A stretch of DNA of 64,000 bases from an uncultured Alistipes sp. (lineage in GTDB: Bacteria; Bacteroidota; Bacteroidia; Bacteroidales; Rikenellaceae), in contig CALLRW010000017.1 of assembly GCA_938014215.1 (NCBI GenBank), positions 62,001 to 126,000 of the forward strand, read 5' to 3'. Below the pieces are notes generated by a model. The model did no database searches and was not told the origin of the DNA. It was given only the letters and a program-made list of their open reading frames with translations. Below are positions 1 through 7,494 of the stretch, piece after piece (the stretch's first letter is position 1; each line of letters begins with the position of its first letter). The position numbers and the translations under genes were made by a program.

Positions 1-1198
1 TCCGCTGCGAGGCGTCGGCCGGCGTGCGGGCCACGTTGCCGAAGCCCCCGCCCAGCTTCACGGCATCGGCCGTGACGATCCCTCCGGCCCGCCGCGAGCG
101 GTTCGTCAGCGTCACCACCGGCTGTTCGCCCGCCGCAAAGGCGAAGCGTCCCAGGTAGATCCACGTGCCGCCGCCCATCGTCTGGTTGACGGCAAACTGC
201 GTCTCACCGCCCAGGTGATGGACCGTATAGCAGGCGTCGTCGACACTCTCCGGCGTCGTCTCGTAGCTCACGTAGAGGGCATATTCGCCCGCCTCGGGGA
301 TCGTCGCCCGCCACGTGGCCTCGCCCGAGGGGCTGTGCGTCACGCTGCGGATGCGGCGCGTCGTGCCGTCGCGGAAGGGGTTTTCGCCCGTCCGGTAGAC
401 CTCCCGCACGTGGGCAAAGCCTACGCCGCCCGGCTGCCAGCTCCCCTGCTCGGTGTACTGCGCCGGATCGTCGTTGTCGGCAAGCACCTCGTGCAGCTGG
501 ACGTCGCGTTCGCGCGGCAGCACCACGCAAGCCCCCGCCCGTTCGAGCATCGGCACCAGGTAGGGAAGCACGTAACTCTGCGTGTAGAGGTCCTCGCACG
601 TCTGCCACAGCGCCGAACGCTGCCACCGCCAGCGGTCGAGACGCTGGTCGAAGTAGCGGCCGTGGCTCTGCCAGAGGGCGATGTGGTGTCCGGCGAGTCC
701 TTCGGGAGCCGACCAGGCCGTCGACAAGGGGGTGACCAGCGGGCGTTCGGAACGGTTGGTGAAGGGAACCAGCCGCCGTTTCTCGATCTGCCGCGCCACC
801 TCGGCGGCCGGACGGCAGGCCATCGGGATCAGGTCGGCAATCTCGCGGCCGTCGGTATAGAGTTCGATCCGCGCCTTGCGATACTGGGCCGGCAGCAGTT
901 CCCGCACCGAGTCGCGAAGCGCCTGCACGCTCTCCACCCGGAAGGGGTAGTACGAGAGTCCGATCGTGGCGTAGATGCGCACCGCGCGGCGCGAGGCCTT
1001 GACCCCCTGCACCCGCACGGTGATGGGTTCGGCCTTCTGGTAGCCCCCCGAAACCTCGCGCGAGACGATGCGCGAAAGGGTCTGGCCGATGCGGGCACGC
1101 GTCGAGGCGCCGATCTCAGCAGCCCGGGCGGCGCCGAGGCCCGTCCCCGCCACGGCGAGGAGCAACAGCAGGATATGAAACAGTCTATTCTTTTTCAT
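1..1198 (-). CDS. Exported amidase/golvesin-domain protein ('xanthan lyase' type), C-terminus outside window
   Basis: The frame opens at ATG 1198 and stays open to the window edge, giving about 399 codons of a longer protein. It begins with a signal peptide (MKKNRLFHILLLLLAVAG). The middle has the pattern LYTQSYVLPYLVPMLE ... VVLPRERD seen in N-acetylmuramoyl-L-alanine amidase-like Bacteroidota proteins. Further on, TVHHLGGETQF and MGGGTWIYLG mark a golvesin/Xly carbohydrate-binding-like domain. Such proteins are often labelled xanthan lyase, but their substrate is unproven; cell-wall or glycan binding is the likely role, outside the cytoplasm. Its start overlaps the stop of the upstream symporter gene by 14 bp, so the two are probably co-transcribed. 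The catalytic C-terminal part cannot be judged here. Confidence 0.8.
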   Translation of the reverse strand, partial: MKKNRLFHILLLLLAVAGTGLGAARAAEIGASTRARIGQTLSRIVSREVSGGYQKAEPITVRVQGVKASRRAVRIYATIGLSYYPFRVESVQALRDSVRELLPAQYRKARIELYTDGREIADLIPMACRPAAEVARQIEKRRLVPFTNRSERPLVTPLSTAWSAPEGLAGHHIALWQSHGRYFDQRLDRWRWQRSALWQTCEDLYTQSYVLPYLVPMLERAGACVVLPRERDVQLHEVLADNDDPAQYTEQGSWQPGGVGFAHVREVYRTGENPFRDGTTRRIRSVTHSPSGEATWRATIPEAGEYALYVSYETTPESVDDACYTVHHLGGETQFAVNQTMGGGTWIYLGRFAFAAGEQPVVTLTNRSRRAGGIVTADAVKLGGGFGNVARTPADASQR

Positions 1199-2639
1199 GG
1201 CGAAACGAAAGCATATACATGCCGATCATCGTGAAGGCGGCGTTATAGATCAGCAGTTCGAAACCGATCCGGTAGTTCCACGCCGCGAGGGCCCACCGCT
1301 GCAGCAGGGCGCTCAGCACCGGTGCCGCCACGGCCACGAGCGGGATCCAGCGGTCGCGGACCCGGCGGCGCGTCACCATGCCGAAGGTGAACATGCCGAG
1401 GATCGGACCGTAGGTGTAGCTGGCCACCTTGTAGACCAGGTTGATGACGCTGTCGTCGGCCAGGTACTCGAAGGCGAGGATCACCCCGGCCATCCCGAGC
1501 GCCATGGCGATGTGGACCCCCCGGCGCAGGCGCGTCAGGCGGGTCTCGTCGAGGCGTTTCGTCCCCTCGAGGATGTCGACCGTGAAGGAGGTGGTCAGCG
1601 CCGTGAGGGCCGAGCCGGCGGCCGAATAGGTGCTCGAGATGAGACCCACGACAAAGAGGATCCCCACGGCGAGCGGCAGTCCCCCCTCGACGGCCACCAG
1701 CGGAAAGACCTGGTCGCTCTTCTCTGGCAGCGACAGCCCCGTACGGTCGGCGTAGAGGTAGAGCAGTACGCCCAGCACCAGGAAGAGGAAGATGACGAAG
1801 ATCTGGCTCACGGCCGTCAGCACGATGTTCTTCTGCGAATCACGCGGCGTAGCGCAGCTCAGGTTGCGCTGCATCATGTCCTGATCGAGTCCCGTCATGG
1901 CCACCAGCAGCACGATCCCCGCAGCGAACATCTTCCAGAAGTAGCGGTCCGAGGCGGGGTCGTCGAAGAAGAAGATCCGCGACAGGGGCGAGGCGGCCAC
2001 CTCGCGGGCGGTCTCCGTCACGTCGAGATGCAGCGCGCGCATGATGAAGAGGATCGACAGCACGAGGCTCCCGACCAGGCACAGCGTCTTGAGCGTATCG
2101 GTCCAGATCAGCGACTTGACGCCCCCCTGCTGCGTGTAGAGCCAGACGAGCGCCATCGTCACCAGGGCGTTGACCCAGAACGGGATGCCGTAGTGGGCGA
2201 AGACCAGCAGCTGGAGCACCGCGCAGACGACGTAGACCCGCAGAGCGGCGCCGAGCATCTTCGAAAGGAAGAAGAACCAGGCGCCCGTCCGGTGCGAGGC
2301 GACCCCGAAGCGGTCGTCGAGATACTCGTAGAGCGAGACGACCCGCAGCCGGTAGAAGGTCGGGATCAGCACGAAGGCCACGACCAGCTGTCCGACCGTG
2401 AAGCCCGCCACCATCTGCATGTAGGAGAACGAATCGGCTGCGACCGATCCCGGAACCGAAATGAAGGTGACGCCCGACATCGCCGCCCCGATCATGGCAA
2501 AGGCCGCCATGTACCACGGCGTGCGGCGGTTGCCGGTGAAGAAGCCGGCATTGTCGGCCCGGCGGCCCGAGAGCCACGCCACGGCAAACAGCACGGCGAT
2601 ATAACCCAGTACGGTAAGAATAACGGCGGCAGGTGTCAT
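1185..2639 (-). CDS. Sodium:solute symporter family protein
   Basis: 484 residues and almost wholly hydrophobic, with about 13 predicted membrane helices, which fits the SSS family (SglT/PutP/NanT fold). The segment SGVTFISVPGSVA near residues 55-67 corresponds to the conserved first helix pair around the sodium site, and the unwound, small-residue-rich helices follow in the usual order. The substrate cannot be read from sequence; sugars, sialic acid, proline and pantothenate are all used in the family. The start is ATG 2639 (MTPAAV); ATG 2645 (MFMTP) is an equal alternative, and an upstream extension to 3059 is rejected because it is low-complexity. It overlaps the exported amidase-like protein downstream, hinting at uptake of a product released by that protein. 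Confidence 0.88.
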   Translation of the reverse strand: MTPAAVILTVLGYIAVLFAVAWLSGRRADNAGFFTGNRRTPWYMAAFAMIGAAMSGVTFISVPGSVAADSFSYMQMVAGFTVGQLVVAFVLIPTFYRLRVVSLYEYLDDRFGVASHRTGAWFFFLSKMLGAALRVYVVCAVLQLLVFAHYGIPFWVNALVTMALVWLYTQQGGVKSLIWTDTLKTLCLVGSLVLSILFIMRALHLDVTETAREVAASPLSRIFFFDDPASDRYFWKMFAAGIVLLVAMTGLDQDMMQRNLSCATPRDSQKNIVLTAVSQIFVIFLFLVLGVLLYLYADRTGLSLPEKSDQVFPLVAVEGGLPLAVGILFVVGLISSTYSAAGSALTALTTSFTVDILEGTKRLDETRLTRLRRGVHIAMALGMAGVILAFEYLADDSVINLVYKVASYTYGPILGMFTFGMVTRRRVRDRWIPLVAVAAPVLSALLQRWALAAWNYRIGFELLIYNAAFTMIGMYMLSFRHEKE

Positions 2640-2752
2640 GAACATGCGGTTTCGGTTTGAGGCAGCGACGGTCCCGGAAGTGGGCGATTCGGCGGAGATA
2701 TCTCCGCGCGGAGCTGTCCGATGAAGGAGGGCGCTGCCCGTTACATATTGGG

Positions 2753-2760
2753 CAAAGATA
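2753..2760 (-). promoter_or_regulatory. Bacteroidota -7 box (TATCTTTG) for symporter operon
   Basis: The minus strand reads TATCTTTG, a full match to the TAnnTTTG consensus, about 110 nt upstream of the symporter start. No clear TTTG -33 element is seen at the expected distance, so this is a partial promoter match. Confidence 0.5.
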
Positions 2761-3405
2761 CGAAAAAGCTCAATACGATATACACCACCGGCCGGATTCG
2801 GCACAGCGAAAAGAGAAGAGTGCGATCGGGCAAAATCCGAATCCGGACAACCGGATCCGGCGCAGCGAAGGCGGAGAGCGGACAAATCGGGCAATTTCCA
2901 GGGACCGGGGGCGGGCAACTGCACCGGCGATGGATGGCGGGCGCGGAAACACAGTCCGAAACCGGACAACGGGAGGAGGCGGCCCTCCGTCGGCGGATTC
3001 AACCAATCGGCCAACCGGAGGTGGACAAATCGGTCAACAAAAATCGAAGTCTCCCACACGCGGCCGGAAGCGGGCGGAAGATCGGGAAGATCCCTCCCGG
3101 CAGACGGAGCCGCCCGCGAAATCGGGACCTTGAAAGTCGCTGCCCATAAAATCGGGACCCGGAGAATTGCTGCTCATAAAATCAGGGGCCGGCGAGCTGC
3201 TGCCCCAAAAATCGGGATCCGGAGAGCCGCTTTCCGCGAAATCGGGGTCCGCAGAGCTGCAGCCCGCGAAATCGGGGTCCGGAGAGCCGCGGCGCCAGGG
3301 CTCCGGGTCGAAATTCCGAACGACAACGCCGGCAGGGGCTGAAAAAGGCACGCATCTTGTCCGAAGATTCGGGAATCGGAGAATCGGGAATCGGCGGATT
3401 TTTCG
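2761..3405. other. Gene-free, GC-rich low-complexity stretch between symporter and mscL
   Basis: About 650 bp with no convincing gene. Open frames exist on both strands, but they are arginine/glycine-rich and match no family. The 2790-3110 part holds scattered CCGGA/CGGACAA-type motifs. The 3121-3300 part is an ordered 30-bp tandem repeat, listed separately. Confidence 0.6.
3121..3300. repeat. 30-bp degenerate tandem repeat, six units
   Basis: Six consecutive units of exactly 30 bp begin at 3121, 3151, 3181, 3211, 3241 and 3271. Each starts ATCGGG(G/A)NCC, followed by GGAGAGC-NGC and an A-rich end (CATAAA, CCAAAA, CGCGAA). Units differ at several positions, so the array is old or diversifying. 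The period equals ten codons, although no accepted gene covers it. Confidence 0.85.
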
Positions 3406-3413
3406 TATTTTTG
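3406..3413 (+). promoter_or_regulatory. -7 box TATTTTTG upstream of mscL
   Basis: A TAttTTTG match lies 82 bp before the mscL start. The -33 position has no clear TTTG, so only the proximal element is supported. Confidence 0.45.
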
Positions 3414-3494
3414 TCCGCAAGGCCCCTCCGTCTGCCGACGGTGCGGTGCCTCCACCCCGATTTCACACGGAAAAAACCTCAAAAACTGTCAGAT

Positions 3495-3977
3495 ATGGCT
3501 TTCTTCAAGGAATTCAAGGAGTTCGCCCTCAAAGGCAATGTCATGGACATGGCCGTCGGCGTAATCATCGGAGGCGCATTCGGAAAGATCGTCTCCTCGC
3601 TCGTGAACGACATCCTCATGCCCCCGATCGGCGCCCTGATCGGAAACACCGACTTCTCACAACTGAGACTCGACATCTCAAAGGTCCGCGACGTGACGAC
3701 CGGCGCCATGAAGTCCGTCGAAGGACTTGTCGGCGGAGGCGATGCCGCCGCGCAGGCCGCACCCGTCGAACCCATCTACTGGAACTACGGCGCCTTCATC
3801 CAGCAGTGCGTCGACTTCGCCATCCTGGCCTTCTGCGTCTTCCTGATGGTCAAGCTGATGAACCGTCTGATGAAGAAAAAGGCCCAGACCCCGCCCGCTC
3901 CCCCCGCACCCTCGAAGGAGGAGCTGCTCCTTACGGAGATCCGCGACCTGCTGCGCGAACAACAGCAGAAAAAGTAG
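3495..3977 (+). CDS. mscL: Large-conductance mechanosensitive channel MscL
   Basis: 160 residues. [20 protein letters not shown] is the classic MscL amphipathic N-terminal helix, followed by TM1 ([19 protein letters not shown]), a periplasmic loop with an Ala/Gly insertion near residues 75-90, TM2 ([20 protein letters not shown]) and the cytoplasmic helix with a Pro-rich linker ([21 protein letters not shown]). The homopentamer opens under membrane tension to release solutes during hypo-osmotic shock. ATG 3495 is chosen because the family starts exactly at this helix; a longer frame from 3357 adds only low-complexity sequence. It stands alone, with its own promoter box and a downstream hairpin. 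Confidence 0.97.
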   Translation: MAFFKEFKEFALKGNVMDMAVGVIIGGAFGKIVSSLVNDILMPPIGALIGNTDFSQLRLDISKVRDVTTGAMKSVEGLVGGGDAAAQAAPVEPIYWNYGAFIQQCVDFAILAFCVFLMVKLMNRLMKKKAQTPPAPPAPSKEELLLTEIRDLLREQQQKK

Positions 3978-4003
3978 ATCGATTGCTCAACCCTTTGCGG
4001 CAA

Positions 4004-4031
4004 AACGCCCCGGCCTGCTGGTCGGGGCGTT
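4004..4031. terminator. Hairpin between convergent mscL and ion channel genes
   Basis: AACGCCCCG (4004-4012) pairs perfectly with CGGGGCGTT (4023-4031) around a 10-nt loop. It lies 27 bp after the mscL stop and before the convergent channel gene. The T-tract is short, so it may work as a bidirectional terminator or barrier. Confidence 0.65.
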
Positions 4032-4069
4032 ATCTTCGGAAGAATAAGGAGATGCCGGATGGCCGAACG

Positions 4070-4978
4070 TCATTCCTGCTTCTCGGGAGCCAAAGCCGTC
4101 GAAGCGGAATCCGCGGCCGGCGCAGAACCGGCTCCGGTAGCTGCCGAAGAGCCGGAACCGGCAGGCATCGCTGCAGGATCAGTGCCGGTTGAAGCCGCCG
4201 GCACGAAGGCAGAGGCGGAAGACATTCCCGATCCGGAACCGGTCGCGACGGGATCGGAGCCGGACGCAGCAGAATCGGAAGCGGCAGGATCGGTGCTGGA
4301 CGTGGAACTCGATTTGACGGCATACTCCTGCAGGATGTAGGTCGTGAAGATCGGGAAGAACATCATCCCCAGCGACGGCAGCAGGACGCAGACCACCTTG
4401 CCGACGGCCGTCACCGGGAAGATGGCGGCGCCGACCGTCGTAACGTTCATCCACGCCCACCACAGCGCATTGCCAAAGCCCTCGAGTTTGGGGTTGACGA
4501 GCGCTTCGTAGTCGTAGAAGACCAGTGCCGAAAGGTAGGTGAAGACCACCACCGTGAAGAGATAAGCCGCAAACAACCACTGCATCCGGTTGCAGAGGGC
4601 CATCCAGCGAACGATGATGAACATCGCCAGGAAGGCCCGCAACATCGGCACCAGTCCGACGAGGATCCCCCAGTCGTGCGTCATGCGCACGCCCGTCCAC
4701 GAAATCAGCGTCAGGTAGGGAATCGAGATCAGCAGGTAGAAGAGATGGCGCACGAAAAAGTGCAGCTTGCGGTCGGCCTGCAGCAGGCGGACCAGAAAAT
4801 CGTAGAGAAAAATCACACAGACGAAGAACTGGACCGTCAGGTAGCTCCTCGAGAGATGGACGTGGTCGCCGGCAAGAATCTCCCAGGAAAGGGCCACGAG
4901 CAGGACCACTCCGGCCAGCAGTTTCAGGGAACCCAGCAGGTCGGCGCCATCGGAGCGTGAGGATTCGGAGGTAGTCAT
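4070..4978 (-). CDS. Ion channel family membrane protein with a non-canonical pore filter
   Basis: 302 residues from ATG 4978 (MTTSESSRSD). Several membrane helices span about residues 20-230, ending in a pore-loop arrangement: WWAWMNVTTVGAAIFPVTAVGK then a last helix (LLPSLGMMFFPIFTTYI). This matches two-TM/voltage-gated-type potassium channel folds. However, the selectivity filter expected as TVGYGD reads TVGAAI, so potassium selectivity is doubtful. The final 80 residues are a Ser/Ala/Gly/Pro low-complexity tail with no recognisable domain. The gene is convergent with mscL. Annotating it simply as a K+ channel would overstate what is visible. Confidence 0.8.
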   Translation of the reverse strand: MTTSESSRSDGADLLGSLKLLAGVVLLVALSWEILAGDHVHLSRSYLTVQFFVCVIFLYDFLVRLLQADRKLHFFVRHLFYLLISIPYLTLISWTGVRMTHDWGILVGLVPMLRAFLAMFIIVRWMALCNRMQWLFAAYLFTVVVFTYLSALVFYDYEALVNPKLEGFGNALWWAWMNVTTVGAAIFPVTAVGKVVCVLLPSLGMMFFPIFTTYILQEYAVKSSSTSSTDPAASDSAASGSDPVATGSGSGMSSASAFVPAASTGTDPAAMPAGSGSSAATGAGSAPAADSASTALAPEKQE

Positions 4979-5064
4979 GAAAAATTTATTTTCGCACAGA
5001 TGACTCAAAATCAGTGCCAAAAGAGATGGGCTGGAATTTTTCAGCAGATTTTTCACTCGAATAT

Positions 5065-5095
5065 TTTGCAGGTTTGAAATTTTCGATTACCTTTG
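5065..5095 (+). promoter_or_regulatory. tRNA promoter TTTG-N19-TACCTTTG
   Basis: TTTG at 5065-5068 and TACCTTTG at 5088-5095, separated by 19 bp, match the Bacteroidota housekeeping promoter consensus and end 19 bp before the tRNA. Confidence 0.8.
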
Positions 5096-5113
5096 CACTC
5101 GCAATAACGAAAT

Positions 5114-5190
5114 GGCGGGATAGCTCAGCTGGTTAGAGCGCATGATTCATAATCATGAGGTCGAGAGTTCAAGTCTCTCTCCCGCTACCA
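5114..5190 (+). tRNA. tRNA-Met (CAT anticodon), elongator type, with encoded CCA
   Basis: A 77-nt cloverleaf. The acceptor stem GGCGGGA pairs with TCCCGCT (G-U at the end), the D arm is GCTC...GAGC, the anticodon stem CATGA/TCATG carries loop TTCATAA, the T arm is GAGAG-TTCAAGT-CTCTC, and CCA is encoded. The anticodon is CAT. The initiator type is excluded because the anticodon stem lacks the three G-C pairs. An Ile2 tRNA with a modified CAT anticodon cannot be excluded from sequence alone. Confidence 0.93.
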
Positions 5191-5202
5191 ATTAAAAACC
5201 AG

Positions 5203-5232
5203 GCACTTACAGCGACGTAAGTGCTTTTCTTT
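5203..5232 (+). terminator. tRNA terminator
   Basis: GCACTTAC (5203-5210) and GTAAGTGC (5217-5224) form a perfect 8-bp stem with a 6-nt loop, followed by TTTTCTTTT. Confidence 0.85.
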
Positions 5233-5277
5233 TGCGCTTTTCTTGCTTTTTTCCCCGAATTAAACCACCTTTATAAC

Positions 5278-5309
5278 GCATTGTAGCGGCATTGCGTCGC
5301 ATTGTAGTG
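5278..5309 (+). repeat. Three phased GCATTG repeats upstream of the recombinase fragment
   Basis: GCATTG occurs at 5278, 5289 and 5299, at 11- and 10-bp spacing (one helical turn). It extends to GCATTGTAG in the first and third copies. The position between the tRNA and the recombinase remnant fits arm-type integrase binding sites, which is an inference. Confidence 0.5.
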
Positions 5310-5340
5310 CTCCAGAAAATAGCAAAAAAATAGCAAAAAT

Positions 5341-5637
5341 ATGGCCTCCATCCGAATAGCATTAGACACCCGAAGAGCAAACGCAAAAGGATTATATCCG
5401 ATTAAATTTATAGTTTCTCACAAAAGTGTCTCTACCTCGATCGGGACCGGTACCTATATTAAACCCGAACACTGGAACGGCGAAGTCAACAAGGCCGTCG
5501 TCCCGAAGTGTCCGAATGCCCGCGCGATCAACGAGAGCATCGAGGCGCTCTTCTTCCGATACACGAACACGATCCGGAAACTGGATAACAACGAAAAGTC
5601 GACCAGCTTCCTGCTCCGGTTGCACCACGCCGGATAA
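5341..5637 (+). pseudogene. Truncated tyrosine recombinase/integrase (N-terminal arm-binding domain only)
   Basis: 98 residues. MASIRIALDTRRANAKGLYPIKF and the following strands (VSTSIGTGTYIKPEHWNGEV) are the N-terminal arm-type DNA-binding domain of Bacteroidota phage/conjugative-element integrases, followed by the start of the SAM-like helical region (NARAINESIEALFFRYTNTIRKL). Full enzymes have about 400 residues with an R...HxxR...Y catalytic domain; here the frame ends after about 95 residues and no catalytic part is found downstream. It sits about 150 bp after a tRNA, the usual insertion site, so it is best read as the scar of a lost integrative element. Residual expression is possible, recombination is not. 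Confidence 0.85.
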
Positions 5638-5644
5638 TATGAAA

Positions 5645-5679
5645 AATCAGCCCGGAGCAGCATATACTCCGGGCTGATT
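5645..5679 (-). terminator. Terminator of the fimbrillin/SUMF1 gene
   Basis: A 13-bp perfect stem, AATCAGCCCGGAG (5645-5657) with CTCCGGGCTGATT (5667-5679), and a 9-nt loop. On the minus strand it runs into a T-tract, 22 bp past the stop of the gene ending at 5702. Confidence 0.85.
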
Positions 5680-5701
5680 GCAAACAAGAAGTTGCGTCCT
5701 T

Positions 5702-7381
5702 CTATTCGGTAACGGGGAATACCACGCGGAAGCCATTCCAATCAGAGCAGGCATCCGGGAAATACACGTTGCGGTATCCCGATCTGAGATAATGCCAATA
5801 GTTGAACCAAGAACCGCCCTTCATGACCTTATACATGCTCGAGTCGGGACCCACAGGGTCTTCGACCACCGTATCGGTGGTCAGATTCTCGATACCATAG
5901 TAATAGTCGAACCAGTCGGAGCACCACTCATAGAGGTTTCCGTGCATGTCGTAAAGACCCCACGGATTGGGTTTCAATTGTCCAACTTCGCTCGGGCCGT
6001 TATTCTTGGAATTCTCATCACACCAGGCATAGTCGGTGATGACGGAGTAGTCGTCACCAAAGGACCATGCGGTCGTCGTTCCGGCACGGCAGGCATACTC
6101 CCACTGCGCCTCAGTCGGCAACTCGCCGCCAATCCAGTCGGCATAGGCCTTCGCACCGTACCACGTCACATACGAGATGGGATAATTGCCCTTGTCGAGC
6201 ACCGGAACCCATTTTCCCTGCGTGGAGTCGTAATATACATTCCAGTTGGGACTCTTCTGAAAGAGATTCTGAACCCCATACCCTTCTACCTCGGCGCTGA
6301 TCGAACTCATCTCACCGCTCACATCGGGAATGTCCATGGCGTTGAGGAACTGTGCATACTGGCTGTTGGTAACCTCATAGGTGCCGATGTAGTAATCCTT
6401 GGTCAGGATAACCTTGTGCTGAGTCTCCATATAGGAGTGGCCTGATTCATTCTCAGGTGTTCCCATCATGAATTCACCCGCGGTGATTCTGGTAAGGGGA
6501 AGGTATCCAACGAACTCGCTCTTCATGGAGACTACCTCGCCCGAAGGCAACGACAATTTCTCCTGCAGCATATTGCCGGCCATTTCGCGCCAGCCCGAAT
6601 AACGGAACTTGAGCAGATGGTCTCCCGTCTCGACCGTCTGGGCCGGAACCCAAACACGGTATTCATACCCCTCTTCAAGAGTATTGGGATACTGATACAT
6701 GGTGAGATCGCTTCTGCTGCTTTCGTCCGACTCGGCCTGCAGCTTGGAGGCGGCAAGATTCACCTTCACGCTGTTGCAGACGTTACTCAACTGAACCTCA
6801 ATGTCATTCGTACCGGCAGCCATCGGTTCAAAAACCACATCCACCAGCGTGAGCGCATGGTAGAACATCATGCAAACCGTTGCGCCGCGAGCCACTCCGA
6901 TGGTGCGGGCAAGCATCAGGTTGCTGGCCGCAAAACTGTCGGCATCACCCTGCTCCGACTGAACGTTGAAGGTGATATCGAGCGGATTCGTGAAACTTTC
7001 GTTGTAGGGATAATAGGCGTAGAAATCCAGAGGCTGATCGGAAGGCCACTGTGCCTGCGGGTTGTTATCCAGCGTCCACGACGAACCGTCGTAGACCAGT
7101 TTGGCATTATTGAGCACGTTGCCTTCGCTCTGAAGTTCGCTGCCGAACGTCGTTGCAAACACACCGATAGCGTCACCCGCTTTCCACGAGGTCCGGAATT
7201 TCTCGTTCAAGTCGGTACGGGTAAGCGGATAGAGCTGCGCATCAAACTTGATGGCAACCGAGGGAAGAGCGGGTCCTTCTTCTTCCGAAGAACTCTCCGA
7301 GCACGACGAACCTGCCAAGACCATGACGGATGCTGCCACCACAGGCAACATCCATCGACTGATGATGTTGAATTTTTTCAT
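5702..7381 (-). CDS. Fimbrillin-domain lipoprotein fused to SUMF1/EgtB/PvdO-type domain
   Basis: 559 residues. A lipoprotein signal ends in LAGSSC (acylated Cys about 27), so it is anchored in an outer or inner membrane. Residues about 40-280 form a fimbrillin-like region: WKAGDAIGVF, AQWPSDQPLDFYAYYPYN, FYHALTLVDVVF. Residues about 290-559 form a formylglycine-generating-enzyme-like domain: ITAGEFMMGTPE, YYIGTYEVTNSQYAQFLNAM, LPTEAQWEYACRAG, GNLYEWCSDW, KGGSWFNYW...YRN...GFRVV. The paired cysteines of true sulfatase-maturing FGE after GGSW are replaced (WFNYWHYLR), so oxidation of sulfatases is unlikely; a binding or structural role is more plausible. The TPR-AraC regulator lies 113 bp upstream on the same strand. 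Confidence 0.88.
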   Translation of the reverse strand: MKKFNIISRWMLPVVAASVMVLAGSSCSESSSEEEGPALPSVAIKFDAQLYPLTRTDLNEKFRTSWKAGDAIGVFATTFGSELQSEGNVLNNAKLVYDGSSWTLDNNPQAQWPSDQPLDFYAYYPYNESFTNPLDITFNVQSEQGDADSFAASNLMLARTIGVARGATVCMMFYHALTLVDVVFEPMAAGTNDIEVQLSNVCNSVKVNLAASKLQAESDESSRSDLTMYQYPNTLEEGYEYRVWVPAQTVETGDHLLKFRYSGWREMAGNMLQEKLSLPSGEVVSMKSEFVGYLPLTRITAGEFMMGTPENESGHSYMETQHKVILTKDYYIGTYEVTNSQYAQFLNAMDIPDVSGEMSSISAEVEGYGVQNLFQKSPNWNVYYDSTQGKWVPVLDKGNYPISYVTWYGAKAYADWIGGELPTEAQWEYACRAGTTTAWSFGDDYSVITDYAWCDENSKNNGPSEVGQLKPNPWGLYDMHGNLYEWCSDWFDYYYGIENLTTDTVVEDPVGPDSSMYKVMKGGSWFNYWHYLRSGYRNVYFPDACSDWNGFRVVFPVTE

Positions 7382-7494
7382 AATTGTATGGATTTTGGTG
7401 CTACGATGCGGAAAAAAACAACTACGGCAAAGTTGATTAAAAATTCCATTTTCGTCAAACCAAAATTGTCACCATACATACATTTAACCCGCAT

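Noticed and set aside
2646..3059. N-terminal extension of the symporter up to 3059
   Set aside because: The added 140 residues are not hydrophobic, not conserved-looking, and would cross the -7 box; the family begins at the first membrane helix.
3121..3300. CRISPR array
   Set aside because: Units are contiguous 30-bp tandem copies without spacers.
5114..5190. Initiator tRNA-fMet
   Set aside because: The anticodon stem lacks the three consecutive G-C pairs, and the first base pair is G-U rather than mismatched C-A.
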